This document shows positions 50,119 to 59,036 of a DNA stretch of 64,000 nt, piece by piece. The translations under genes and the position numbers were made by a program. The notes below the pieces were generated by a model. The model made no database searches and was not told the DNA's origin. It was given only the letters and a program-made list of their open reading frames with translations. This stretch comes from Chitinophaga niabensis (GTDB lineage Bacteria; Bacteroidota; Bacteroidia; Chitinophagales; Chitinophagaceae), in NCBI GenBank assembly GCA_017849435.1, contig JAFIGY010000012.1:434001-498000 (forward strand). The letters run 5' to 3'. Within the stretch, counting starts at the first letter, position 1. Each line of letters starts with the position of its first letter.

Positions 50119-52491
50119 TTAAAATTTGAAGTTGTAAGTGATACCGGGGATGATGGAGCCGATGATGGAAAGGCGTACGGCTTCTTTTTTGGAAGGATCA
50201 TCCGGGTTCTGGCGGAAGTATACGGAGTAAGCGTTCCTGCGTGCGTATACATTGTAGAGGGAGAATACCCATTCCCCTTTCCAGCGTTTTGTTTGTTTGC
50301 CTTTCCAGGTAACGGAAAGATCGAGGCGGTGGAAGGGTTTCAGACGGAAGTTGTTGCGTTTCTCCGTGGTGTTGTAAGGAATGTCCCAATCCTGGTATTC
50401 CAGCCTGCTGTCCGCAAACGTGGCGGGTGTGCCGGAAGCGAATACCCAGTTGGCGCCCATGCTGATGCGTTTAGTGAATTCATGGTTCACCACGAGGTTC
50501 ACATTATGGGTACGATCGTAACGATTGAGGAACCATTCGCCGTGGTTCAGTCCGGGGGTCTGGCGTTCCGTGCGGGAGAGCGTGTAGCTGAGCCAGCCTG
50601 TTGTGCGACCTACATCTTTTTTGGCATAGAGCTCGAGGCCGTATGCGCGGCCTTTGGAGGCGAGGAGGTCTCCTTCGAGGAACTCGTTGAGATACATGTT
50701 GGCATTGTCGATGAAGTCGAGCTGATCTTTCATGGACTTATAAAATACTTCCCCGGATATCTCAAACGTGCTCCCCGGCGCGCTGTAAAAATACCCGGCG
50801 GTTACCTGGTCCGTCACCTGCGGTTTCACGTTGTTCGTTACGGGCGTCCAGATATCGATGGGGGTGGGGGAAGCGGTAGTGGTCAGCTGATGCATGTATT
50901 GCGCAGAGCGGCTGTAAGCCACCTTTACCGCAGAAGTACTGTTCAACGCATAGCGTGCGGAAAGGCGGGGTTCCAGGAAGTAATAATCCCTGATGGTCTT
51001 GCCGGATGCAAAATCCTCCGTGCCGATAAAACGTTTGCGGATACCGGGTGTAGTGTCTGCATAATAATAAGCAGTGCTGTTGCCGAGGAACTGGAAGCCG
51101 GACAGGCGCACGCCGTACTGCACTCCGAACCGCTCACTGGCTTTCCACTCGTGATCCAGGTACAGCGCGGATTCCAGCGCATGTTTGTCTTTCAGCACGA
51201 TCTGGCTTCCGCGGTTATCTTCAGAGGAAGTACCGGTGCCGGGTTTGAAAGTATAGTAAGTGGATTGCAGTCCGAAATGCAGGGTGTTATTGGAGTTCAG
51301 GTAATAGGTGAACGCAGGTTTAACACCGTAGTTGAGGATATTGGACGTCCATTTGAACCTTTGTTTGACACTTTCCTTCTCATCACTTTTGAATTCGAGG
51401 CTGTAGTCGTATTTGGTGTAATACGTGGTCAGGTTCAGGAAGAGGCGGTCATTGAAGATGTGGTTCCAGCGGATGGACGCGGTATTGTTCCCCCAGTTCA
51501 TATTGGCGCGGTTGGCAAAACCGAATACGTCCCTGCCGAAATAGCCGCTTAGGAAGAGGGTATTGTTCTTGTTCAGCTTGAAGTTGGCCTTGGCGGTAAG
51601 ATCGTAGAAGTACAGCTTGGTGTCTTTCATATCTCCACGCAGGAAGGGTTTCATCAGAATGTCCATATAGGATCGCCTGCCGGCGATGATGAAGGAGGAT
51701 TGATCTTTTTTGATGGGCCCTTCAATGGCGAGGCGACTGAATATATTCCCGATGCCACCGGTGAGGCCTAAACGTTGATTGTTCCCGTCCTTCCCCCGGA
51801 TGTCCAGCACGGAGGCTGTTCTTCCGCCAAATTCAGCCGGGAAGCCACCTTTGATCAGGTTGATATTCTTCACCGCGTCCGGATTGAATACGGAGAAGAA
51901 GCCGAGCATGTGGGTGGAGTTGTATACCGGTGCTTCGTCCATCAGAATGAGATTCTCATCGCCGTTGCCACCGCGTACGTTGAAGCTGGCGGCGCCCTCA
52001 CCTACCGTGTTTACGCCGGGGAGGGTCTGAATGGCGCGGAGCACATCCACTTCACCCATCAGGGTGGGGAGTTTCCTTATCTCGGCCACATCCAGCTTGT
52101 TGAGACTGGTATTGAGCGTGTTGATGTTCTTTTCCTGCTGTTTGCTGGTGATCACAACTTCATTCAGCACCCGGTCCAATTGCGACAGGCGGATATCCTG
52201 CCGTTTGTTTGCCGTGAGGGCAACAGTCATCTTCAACGGTTTGTAACCGATATAAGAATACTGCAGTTCGTGCGTGCCTGCTGGAAGGGTGAGAGAATAA
52301 AAACCATATTCATTGGTGACGGTACCCGTAGCGGTACCCACTTTTCCGATCGAAATACCGATAAGGGATTCTCCGGATTGTTCATCTTTGACGTATCCAC
52401 TGATCGTGTACCGTTGCTGTTGGGCTGATGATCTGTACGTTGCGAGGATGCACAAGCATAAGACCAGGAGCCGGTGTGCCATAGTTTTCAT
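50119..52491 (-). CDS. TonB-dependent receptor with carboxypeptidase-like N-terminal domain
   Basis: A 790-residue outer-membrane receptor. Signal peptide, then a carboxypeptidase-regulatory-like domain (about 25-110: YTISGYVKDEQSGESLIGISIGKVGTATGTVTNEYGFYSLTLPAG), a plug domain (LPTLMGEVDVLRAIQTLPGVNTVGEGAASFNVRGGNGDENLILMDEAPVYN), and a barrel of about 600 residues ending in a strand with final Phe (ITYNFKF). No SusD gene is present; a DUF4249 lipoprotein follows. Ligand unknown. Confidence 0.93.
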   Translation of the reverse strand: MKTMAHRLLVLCLCILATYRSSAQQQRYTISGYVKDEQSGESLIGISIGKVGTATGTVTNEYGFYSLTLPAGTHELQYSYIGYKPLKMTVALTANKRQDIRLSQLDRVLNEVVITSKQQEKNINTLNTSLNKLDVAEIRKLPTLMGEVDVLRAIQTLPGVNTVGEGAASFNVRGGNGDENLILMDEAPVYNSTHMLGFFSVFNPDAVKNINLIKGGFPAEFGGRTASVLDIRGKDGNNQRLGLTGGIGNIFSRLAIEGPIKKDQSSFIIAGRRSYMDILMKPFLRGDMKDTKLYFYDLTAKANFKLNKNNTLFLSGYFGRDVFGFANRANMNWGNNTASIRWNHIFNDRLFLNLTTYYTKYDYSLEFKSDEKESVKQRFKWTSNILNYGVKPAFTYYLNSNNTLHFGLQSTYYTFKPGTGTSSEDNRGSQIVLKDKHALESALYLDHEWKASERFGVQYGVRLSGFQFLGNSTAYYYADTTPGIRKRFIGTEDFASGKTIRDYYFLEPRLSARYALNSTSAVKVAYSRSAQYMHQLTTTASPTPIDIWTPVTNNVKPQVTDQVTAGYFYSAPGSTFEISGEVFYKSMKDQLDFIDNANMYLNEFLEGDLLASKGRAYGLELYAKKDVGRTTGWLSYTLSRTERQTPGLNHGEWFLNRYDRTHNVNLVVNHEFTKRISMGANWVFASGTPATFADSRLEYQDWDIPYNTTEKRNNFRLKPFHRLDLSVTWKGKQTKRWKGEWVFSLYNVYARRNAYSVYFRQNPDDPSKKEAVRLSIIGSIIPGITYNFKF

Positions 52492-52643
52492 GTTGGTTCT
52501 CAGGTTTTTATATTTTTTGAGTGGAAATAGCGGCTGCGGACTGCAGTATTTGCGTTTTTCCGGTGATATGACGCATAAAAAGGGGGGTACCCCTATGGGA
52601 AGGGAATTAATTCGTCATGAACTGTTGAAAGGAGGGATTAACC

Positions 52644-52655
52644 TGACTTAAGTCA
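52644..52655. repeat. Perfect 12-base palindrome TGACTTAAGTCA
   Basis: It lies in the gap between the TonB receptor gene and the small HMA-like gene, about 153 bases beyond the receptor ATG. A wider pair, ACCTGA (52641-52646) with TCAGGT (52663-52668), could also form a hairpin after the small gene. Confidence 0.4.
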
Positions 52656-52694
52656 TGTTTTTTCAGGTGGAAAATCTGCAATTTGATATGCTGG

Positions 52695-52904
52695 TTATTC
52701 CAGTAGTACACATTGATAGCCTAAACCACGTACGAACGTGATCACATGCTGTTCTTCCAGCTGCTGGCATACGATGCGTAATACTTTATCGCAGTCTTCC
52801 AGGTCAACGGTGCAGGCGGTTGTATTGAAATGCCTGGCGATGGCGGCTACAACAGTGTTTTTATCTTGCAGGGTATCGATGTTTGTTTTGAAGATGCCGA
52901 TCAT
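52695..52904 (-). CDS. Small HMA-like (ferredoxin-fold) protein without a CxxC site
   Basis: A 69-residue protein from the ATG at 52904 (MIGIFKTNIDTLQDKNTVVAAIARHFNTTACTVDLEDCDKVLRIVCQQLEE). The strand-helix-strand pattern with an I-G-I-F-K-T-N-I start and the 'VDLEDCDKVLRI' strand resembles heavy-metal-associated folds, but the metal-binding C-x-x-C loop is missing. The frame runs a further 15 codons upstream to a GTG at 52949, but the ATG start gives the expected fold start. It is divergent from the AraC gene and shares its promoter region. Confidence 0.65.
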   Translation of the reverse strand: MIGIFKTNIDTLQDKNTVVAAIARHFNTTACTVDLEDCDKVLRIVCQQLEEQHVITFVRGLGYQCVLLE

Positions 52905-52960
52905 GTGCCTATTTTGAATAATTTCGCTGTAAAATTCGCATCCATCCACTTTTCTGACTT

Positions 52961-53000
52961 GTACGAAACGGATTATTATTTACACAAAACGGATTATTAT
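52961..53000 (+). repeat. Tandem 20-base duplication running into the AraC start codon
   Basis: The 20 bases at 52961-52980 are repeated at 52981-53000, with 17 of 20 identical and both ending in CGGATTATTAT. The AT of the AraC ATG (52999-53001) belongs to the second copy. Confidence 0.7.
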
Positions 53001-54003
53001 GCCGCTGACCATCAGGAATGACCGAAAAGATGTACTGTTTCATACGGATGAAACGTATGATGCGGTGGATATCAATACCCCCAACCTCGTGGAACAGGAG
53101 CATCGCCTGAACTTTAAATTTGGCAGGGCTGTGTTCCGGGAGATGCATTTTGAGGGTTTTGTGCTTGGGCACGGCGAAGTGGCCGTGAATGAGCGGTTGC
53201 ATGTGGAAAGCTCGGAACTTCATCAGCGGGTGGCCCTGCATTTTATGTTGCGCGGAGAGATCACCGCACATCTGAAGGGCATGTCCAACCAGTTTAAAAC
53301 TTCTTCCCATCAGCATAATATCACTTACACCCCTGACGCCGTAGAGTCTCTCTGGGTGGAGCGTCAACCGAATATGGAAGTATTCGCGCTGAATTTTAGC
53401 TGCGACCGGTTCATGCAACTGGCGGTCAATAACGGGCCTGTGTTGAACAAGTATGCAGAGGACGTGGAGAATCAGCGGCCGGTATACCTTGCCCATGGTT
53501 ACCAGATCACTCCCCGCATGTTCCAGGCCATTGAAGAGGTGCGTAGCTGCCAGTTTACAGGCGGGTTGAAAAAATTGTTCCTGCAATCCAAGGCGATAGA
53601 ACTGCTGGCCCTGCAATGTGAACAGGTGGAATCGGAATCCCGTCGCAACCGCGTACTGCAGGTGGATAAGATATCCCGCACGGATGAAGAGAGAATTTAT
53701 TATGCGCGGGACCTGTTACTGGCGAATGCGCAAGATCCCTTGTCCCTCAACGAACTCGCCAGAAAAGCGGGCCTTAATGAATTCAAATTGAAGAACGGCT
53801 TCAGGAAGGTGTTCGACAATACCGTTTTCGGCTATCTCAGCGATTACAGGCTGGATCAGGCCAAACAAATGATCCGGGAAGGAAAATTGTCTTTCACCGA
53901 TATTGCCGATGAACTGGGATATTCTTCCCTGCAGCATTTCAGCAACGCTTTCCGCAAAAAGTACGGCATGAGTCCCCGTGAAGTAAAGACCTGTGGATAT
54001 TAA
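52999..54003 (+). CDS. AraC-family transcriptional regulator
   Basis: A 334-residue regulator. The C-terminal about 100 residues carry two helix-turn-helix motifs: SLNELARKAGLNEFKLKNGFRKVFDNTVFGYLSDYRLDQAKQMIREGKLSFTDIADELGYSSLQHFSNAFRKKYGMSPREV, the AraC/XylS signature. The N-terminal 220 residues are a sensing domain with PchR-like features (FSCDRFMQLAV), a group often tied to iron or siderophores. It lies beside the TonB receptor operon, which may be its target, though this is inference. Its stop overlaps the end of the convergent Rrf2 gene by four bases. Confidence 0.93.
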   Translation: MPLTIRNDRKDVLFHTDETYDAVDINTPNLVEQEHRLNFKFGRAVFREMHFEGFVLGHGEVAVNERLHVESSELHQRVALHFMLRGEITAHLKGMSNQFKTSSHQHNITYTPDAVESLWVERQPNMEVFALNFSCDRFMQLAVNNGPVLNKYAEDVENQRPVYLAHGYQITPRMFQAIEEVRSCQFTGGLKKLFLQSKAIELLALQCEQVESESRRNRVLQVDKISRTDEERIYYARDLLLANAQDPLSLNELARKAGLNEFKLKNGFRKVFDNTVFGYLSDYRLDQAKQMIREGKLSFTDIADELGYSSLQHFSNAFRKKYGMSPREVKTCGY

Positions 54004-54410
54004 AGGTATTCCTTACTGAAATCGGCCAGGGTGATGTTTTTCAGCATACGGAAGATCGTATTGTCTATTTCCCCGAAAAGCACGTCCAGCGCACCGTTGA
54101 TCCTGGCACCCACTTCGCAGGAAGGGTTGGGGTCGTTCGGAGAGAAGCCGAACACATGATCGTTCTTGATCAGCCCGAATATCTCAGACATCCGGATGTC
54201 CTTCATCGGGCGCGCCAGGCGGCTGCCTCCGTTTTTGCCTTCCTTACTCTCTATCAGCCCCGCTTCCCGTAACGTGCCCAGCTCTTTCCGCACCAGTGCA
54301 GGATGGCTGTTCAACGAACCGGCTATGAGTTCGGAAGACAGCCACTCGTTTGGTCTGCTGCCCAGCAGTGTGAGGATGTGAACCGATATGGCGAATTTAC
54401 TTTTGATCAA
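54000..54410 (-). CDS. Rrf2-family transcriptional regulator without the iron-sulfur cysteines
   Basis: A 136-residue winged-helix regulator: KFAISVHILTLLGSRPNEWLSSELIAGSLNSHPALVRKELGTLREAGLIESKEGKNGGSRLARPMKDIRMSEIF. Only one cysteine (PSCEVG) is present in the region where IscR and NsrR have three, so it does not hold an Fe-S cluster; it is closer to the YwnA/CymR-like branch. The only usable start is a TTG at 54410. A -7 box and a palindrome lie just upstream. Overlaps the AraC gene end by four bases. Confidence 0.88.
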   Translation of the reverse strand: MIKSKFAISVHILTLLGSRPNEWLSSELIAGSLNSHPALVRKELGTLREAGLIESKEGKNGGSRLARPMKDIRMSEIFGLIKNDHVFGFSPNDPNPSCEVGARINGALDVLFGEIDNTIFRMLKNITLADFSKEYL

Positions 54411-54412
54411 TT

Positions 54413-54443
54413 CTGTAATATTTTGAATTACAGTACAAAGATA
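54413..54443 (-). promoter_or_regulatory. Rrf2 gene promoter with overlapping palindrome
   Basis: Minus-strand TATCTTTG (54436-54443) is an exact -7 box. A perfect dyad with seven-base arms, CTGTAAT (54413-54419) and ATTACAG (54427-54433), covers the predicted start of transcription near 54429. This is the right place for self-repression. Confidence 0.65.
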
Positions 54444-54483
54444 CGGATAGCAGAGAGATTGACAAAATGAGAGCCCCAGGCAA

Positions 54484-54514
54484 TAAAAAAGCCCGGGGTT
54501 CCCCGGGCTTTTTT
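54484..54514. terminator. Terminator after the pyrophosphatase gene
   Basis: GCCCGGGG pairs with CCCCGGGC around TT, flanked by A-run and T-run. It lies 18 bases past the minus-strand stop. Confidence 0.85.
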
Positions 54515-54531
54515 ATTGATGATATATTGCT

Positions 54532-56754
54532 TTACCGCAACATGGCGGTAGCTTTTGTACTTGCTGTGGTTACTCCGGCGGTTTGTTCAACTTTCACAGG
54601 CCGCTCTTTTTTGACCATTGCCGCTCCATTGCCGTGCAATTCCGCGAGGGTAGGCGCAATGACAAGAGAAACGATGGACATCAGTTTGATGAGGATGTTC
54701 ATGGACGGTCCGGAGGTATCTTTGAAGGGATCCCCTACGGTGTCGCCGGTTACGGAAGCCTTGTGCGGATCAGATTTCTTGTAGAACACTTCTCCGTTGA
54801 TCTCCACGCCTTTTTCAAAGGATTTCTTGGCATTATCCCAGGCGCCGCCGGCGTTGTTCTGGAACATACCCATCAGCACACCACTCACGGTAGCGCCGGC
54901 CAGGAAACCGCCGAGCACTTCGGGACCGAACACAAAGCCGATGATGAGTGGCGATGTGATGGCGATGGCGCCGGGCAGGAGCATTTTCTTAATAGATGCT
55001 TCGGTGGAGATGGCCACACATTTATCGTATTCCGGTTTGCCGGTGCCTTCCATGATACCGGGAATGGTCCGGAACTGGCGGCGCACTTCCTCTACCATGC
55101 TCATCGCGGCCTGACCTACCGCACGGATGGCCAGGGAAGAGAAGATGAAGGGAATCATCGCGCCTATGAAAAGACCTGCGAGCACGTCCGCTTTATAAAT
55201 ATTGATGCCATCCATTCTGTAATGGTTGGAATTCACTACGCCAACATAGGCTGCAAACAGCGCGAGGGCGGTCAGTGCAGCGGAAGCAATGGCAAACCCC
55301 TTACCCGTGGCCGCCGTGGTATTCCCTACGGCATCCAGGATATCGGTCTTTTCACGTACTTCTTTCGGCAATTCGCTCATTTCCGCAATACCACCGGCAT
55401 TATCCGCGATAGGACCGAATGCATCGATCGCGAGCTGCATGGCAGTGGTGGCCATCATCCCCGCGGCTGCAATCGCCACACCATACAGACCTGCACAGGC
55501 AAAGGAACCGTAGATACCGGCTGCCAGCACGATGATCGGCAGCAGGGTGGATTCCATCCCGATAGCCAGACCACCGATGATGTTGGTAGCGTGACCGGTG
55601 GAAGACTGACGGATGATGGATTGCACGGGGCGTTTACCCATGGCCGTATAATATTCGGTGATGATGCTCATGAGCGTTCCTACCACCAGACCTACAATGA
55701 TGGCTCCGAATACGCCGTTGCGGGTGAATTCATGGCCGCGGAGGGTCATGGTTTCAGGCAGTATCCAGTTCACGGCAAAGTAGCCGACAATGGCGGTGAG
55801 GATGATGGAACCCCAGTTGCCCATGTTGAGGGCGCGCTGTACGGCGCTGGTGTTGAGTCCTGCGTTCTCGCCGATCCTTACGAAGAAGGTACCGATGATA
55901 GATAATACGATACCGATCCCCGCGATGAACATGGGCAGCAGTACGGGAGCGAGTCCACCGAAATTATCATTGGAAGAGGATGTTTCCGCGCCGAGTACCA
56001 TGGTAGCCAGTACAGTGGCAACATAAGAACCGAAAAGATCGGCTCCCATCCCGGCAACGTCTCCTACGTTATCTCCCACGTTATCCGCAATGGTGGCGGG
56101 GTTACGGGGATCGTCCTCAGGAATGCCGGCTTCCACCTTCCCTACAAGGTCAGCGCCTACGTCCGCTGCTTTGGTATAGATACCACCGCCTACACGGGCA
56201 AAAAGCGCGATGCTTTCCGCGCCCAGCGAAAAGCCGGTCAGCACTTCAATGGTTTTGATCATTTCAGCGGTATTGGCTTCCGCACCGAAATAGGATTTGA
56301 GGATGAGGAAAAGACCGCCCAGGCCCAGAACGGCCAGACCGGCAACGCCCATGCCCATTACAGACCCGCCGGTGAAGGAAACCTTCAGGGCTTTGGCCAG
56401 GCTGGTGCGGGCAGCGTGTGCAGTACGTACGTTGGCTTTGGTGGCTATTTTCATACCAATAAAACCTGCAGTAGCGGAGAAGATGGCGCCAATAACGAAC
56501 GCCAGCGCGATCGTCCAGTCGGAATTATGATGGGAGTATCCCATATAACCCAACAGCAACGCGGCAATGATCACAAAATAGGTGAGGATCTTGTATTCTG
56601 CCTTGAGAAAGGCCATGGCGCCTTCCGCAATGTGTTTGGCAATTTCCGTCATCCTTTCGTTCCCTGCTTCCTGGCGGGAAACCCATGCACTCTGAATGGC
56701 TGTGAATAACAATGCTATCAGTCCAAATAGTGGAATAATGTAAACTATACTCAT
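54532..56754 (-). CDS. hppA: Membrane-bound ion-pumping pyrophosphatase, potassium-dependent type
   Basis: A 740-residue enzyme with about 16 membrane segments that couples hydrolysis of pyrophosphate to pumping of H+ or Na+. Catalytic loops are clear: [35 protein letters not shown] (198-232), [15 protein letters not shown] and [23 protein letters not shown] near the C-terminus. The segment [10 protein letters not shown] (478-486) has Ala481 and Gly484, the signature of the K+-dependent class (the K+-independent class has Lys and Thr). Na+ versus H+ cannot be decided. The last about 30 residues ([26 protein letters not shown]) are an unusual extension past the family end. Confidence 0.95.
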   Translation of the reverse strand: MSIVYIIPLFGLIALLFTAIQSAWVSRQEAGNERMTEIAKHIAEGAMAFLKAEYKILTYFVIIAALLLGYMGYSHHNSDWTIALAFVIGAIFSATAGFIGMKIATKANVRTAHAARTSLAKALKVSFTGGSVMGMGVAGLAVLGLGGLFLILKSYFGAEANTAEMIKTIEVLTGFSLGAESIALFARVGGGIYTKAADVGADLVGKVEAGIPEDDPRNPATIADNVGDNVGDVAGMGADLFGSYVATVLATMVLGAETSSSNDNFGGLAPVLLPMFIAGIGIVLSIIGTFFVRIGENAGLNTSAVQRALNMGNWGSIILTAIVGYFAVNWILPETMTLRGHEFTRNGVFGAIIVGLVVGTLMSIITEYYTAMGKRPVQSIIRQSSTGHATNIIGGLAIGMESTLLPIIVLAAGIYGSFACAGLYGVAIAAAGMMATTAMQLAIDAFGPIADNAGGIAEMSELPKEVREKTDILDAVGNTTAATGKGFAIASAALTALALFAAYVGVVNSNHYRMDGINIYKADVLAGLFIGAMIPFIFSSLAIRAVGQAAMSMVEEVRRQFRTIPGIMEGTGKPEYDKCVAISTEASIKKMLLPGAIAITSPLIIGFVFGPEVLGGFLAGATVSGVLMGMFQNNAGGAWDNAKKSFEKGVEINGEVFYKKSDPHKASVTGDTVGDPFKDTSGPSMNILIKLMSIVSLVIAPTLAELHGNGAAMVKKERPVKVEQTAGVTTASTKATAMLR

Positions 56755-56846
56755 ACTTATAAACTCCTTTAAAAAATTACAAGGTTGACGAAGATAATGT
56801 ATTACAATTTATTTTGCTAGTACCTGCCCTTTTTGCGGAAAAATAC

Positions 56847-58361
56847 TTAGAAATACAGCTCGAGCCAGGCTTTACCGAGGTATTCGGTGATGTCTCCGGC
56901 CGTGAGGGCTTCCTGGGAGAGGGTTTCCGCGGCTTTGTCTCCTGCAAGGCCGTGTAGCCACGCACCGAGGATAAGGGCGGCTTTAGAGGTATAGCCCTGG
57001 GCCAGCAGCGCTGTAAGGATACCTGTGAGTACATCCCCGCTGCCGCCGGTGGCCATGCCGGGATTGCCGGTGGAATTGAAATATACGGAGCCATCCGGAC
57101 AAGCCATCGCACTGTAACGGCCTTTTAGCAGGATGTAGAGTTGCAGGGCGGCGGCTTTGGCGGAAAGCAGGGCCAGTCGCTCGAACTGGTCGCCGGTGAC
57201 GCCGAAGAGACGTTCAAATTCTTTTGGATGAGGGGTGAGAATGGAATTTTTCGGCACCAAAGGCAGCAGGAAAGGGTAGGCGCTGATGATATTGAGGGCG
57301 TCCGCATCCAGTACCATAGGACCGGGGTAAAGGGTCAGCAGCTTTTCGAGGGCGCCGGCAGTGGCCGTTTCTGTACCGATGCCGGGGCCGATGCCAATGG
57401 CTGCGTAGTTCGGGGCCTGGCTGGTCCGGAATGCCTCATGGAAAGTGGTGGAGAACAAGGGTTGCTCTTCTGTTTCACACATCGCTTCGGGTACGGCCGT
57501 TTGTATGATCTCGTAACCGCAACGGGGAACATGTACGGTCAGGAGACCTACGCCTGCGTGCAGACAGGCTTTCGCAGAAAGCACGGCGGCGCCCATTTTA
57601 CCATAACTGCCGGCTATGAGCAGCGCATGACCGTAAGTGCCCTTATGGGCAAAGGGTTGACGGGGCTGGTAGATGGTGTGGACGATAGATTTATCCACGA
57701 AATGATATTTCGTAGAGGCGTTGGTGATATATTCCGGATGCAGGCCGATAGGCAGGATCACGGTTTTTCCGGTGCGTTCCGCGTTTTCCGGCAGCATGAA
57801 TGCGAGCTTGTGGCATTCAAAACTGAGAGTATAACTGGCATGTATACACGGAAATTGAAGAGATGGACCGTCTGCCATCATACCGGATGGTATATCGATG
57901 GACACGACGGTATGCTGGTGTCTGTTATCATTGATCTTGTGCAGGATGCCGGCCGTCCAGCCTTCCACTGGGCGGGAGAGGCCGGTGCCGAAGATGGCGT
58001 CTATAACGATCCCTTCCTTTCCCATGGCGGGAAAATCCACCAGGGAGTAGATGTGTTGAAGGGCGGGGAGGTGTTGCTGGTTGGAGGTATTGTCGGGTGA
58101 GGAGGTAGGCGAATGATGTACGAGATAGACCTGCACTTTATATTCCATCTTTAATAAAAACCGTGCGATGACCAGTCCATCGCCGCCATTGTTGCCCATT
58201 CCGCAAAAGATATAAAAGGGATGCTCCGCGCCAAAACGTGCTGTCAGCCATTGCGCACAGGCAGTCGCTGCCCGTTCCATCAGCTGCAGGCTGCTCACGG
58301 GTTCATGCCGGATCGTGTAAGCGTCCGCCTCACGGATCTGTTGTGCGGATAGTATTTTCAT
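56847..58361 (-). CDS. nnr: Bifunctional NAD(P)H-hydrate epimerase/dehydratase
   Basis: A 504-residue metabolite-repair enzyme. The N-terminal epimerase (YjeF_N, residues about 1-215) has FYIFCGMGNNGGDGLVIARFL and VIDAIFGTGLSRPVEGW; the C-terminal ADP-dependent dehydratase has GSYGKMGAAVLSAKACLHAGVGLLTVHVP, DADALN, LTPHPKEFERLFG and NPGMATGGSGDVLTGILTALLAQG. Together they restore NADH and NADPH damaged by hydration. It lies 92 bases upstream of hppA on the same strand; metabolic link none known. Confidence 0.95.
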   Translation of the reverse strand: MKILSAQQIREADAYTIRHEPVSSLQLMERAATACAQWLTARFGAEHPFYIFCGMGNNGGDGLVIARFLLKMEYKVQVYLVHHSPTSSPDNTSNQQHLPALQHIYSLVDFPAMGKEGIVIDAIFGTGLSRPVEGWTAGILHKINDNRHQHTVVSIDIPSGMMADGPSLQFPCIHASYTLSFECHKLAFMLPENAERTGKTVILPIGLHPEYITNASTKYHFVDKSIVHTIYQPRQPFAHKGTYGHALLIAGSYGKMGAAVLSAKACLHAGVGLLTVHVPRCGYEIIQTAVPEAMCETEEQPLFSTTFHEAFRTSQAPNYAAIGIGPGIGTETATAGALEKLLTLYPGPMVLDADALNIISAYPFLLPLVPKNSILTPHPKEFERLFGVTGDQFERLALLSAKAAALQLYILLKGRYSAMACPDGSVYFNSTGNPGMATGGSGDVLTGILTALLAQGYTSKAALILGAWLHGLAGDKAAETLSQEALTAGDITEYLGKAWLELYF

Positions 58362-58397
58362 GGGCGTTGCGGTATAGGATAAATATAAAAATAAAAT

Positions 58398-58425
58398 GAG
58401 GGTATGCCAAAACTGACATACCCTC
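58398..58425 (-). terminator. Terminator after the first barrel gene
   Basis: GAGGGTATG pairs with CATACCCTC across ten bases, followed on the minus strand by a T-rich stretch. It lies 21 bases past the stop at 58447. Confidence 0.78.
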
Positions 58426-58446
58426 GTCCCTTAATTTCCTTAGATC

Positions 58447-59010
58447 TTACTTGAAAGTAAACCTGGCAGAAACACCAACGATCTGCTCGCCGATGAAATC
58501 ATGTCCGCCAGTGAAGTTGAAAAATGGCTTCAAGTCGGCACTGAGGTTAAGCGGAATCTGCTTGAACGTATATTCCACCCCGAAAATGCCGTCCAGGCCC
58601 GGCACGGCTGTTGTGCCATTGTTCCTGCGGTAGCCGTTATTGTCCCAGTAATAATCTCTCCAAAGACCAAGATGGGCGCCACCACCGGCGTACATATTCC
58701 ACTCGGATTTGCCGAACACATTCCAGGTGTATTCATACAAACCGGTGAAAGTTACGTTGGAACCTGCGTCATCTCTGACGTCTCCGCCAAAATAGTGGTG
58801 AACGATGCCTTCAATTGCATGCGGCCCTTTGATGAAATGCTTTACGGTGAAACCTACGAGCCATGGATTGACTCTTACGCCGAGCGCAGTATTGTAATCG
58901 CCCGGAGAGCCACCGCCACGATAGTGATGAGCTACAGGTTTCTTACGTTGTGCATTCGCCTGAAAGGCCATCAAAGAAAGTACTCCGAAGAGCAACAAGA
59001 TTCTTTTCAT
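58447..59010 (-). CDS. Exported outer-membrane barrel-like protein, paralog A
   Basis: A 187-residue protein with signal peptide (LLLFGVLSLMAFQANAQ) and an outer-membrane-like strand pattern ending in the terminal ARFTFK. It shares with the next gene the blocks GLYEYTWNVFG...MYAGGGAHLG, PGLDGIFGVEYTF and QIPLNLSADLKPFFNF, so the two are tandem paralogs. Function unknown. A 26-base gap separates them. Confidence 0.72.
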   Translation of the reverse strand: MKRILLLFGVLSLMAFQANAQRKKPVAHHYRGGGSPGDYNTALGVRVNPWLVGFTVKHFIKGPHAIEGIVHHYFGGDVRDDAGSNVTFTGLYEYTWNVFGKSEWNMYAGGGAHLGLWRDYYWDNNGYRRNNGTTAVPGLDGIFGVEYTFKQIPLNLSADLKPFFNFTGGHDFIGEQIVGVSARFTFK

Positions 59011-59036
59011 CTGTTAATATTTGGTTTGTTTAATTG

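Noticed and set aside
52584-52593. GGGGTACCCC, a perfect ten-base palindrome upstream of the TonB receptor gene.
   Set aside because: A short self-complementary site in a G-run/C-run context; no second copy or promoter element near it, so no reason to call it an operator.
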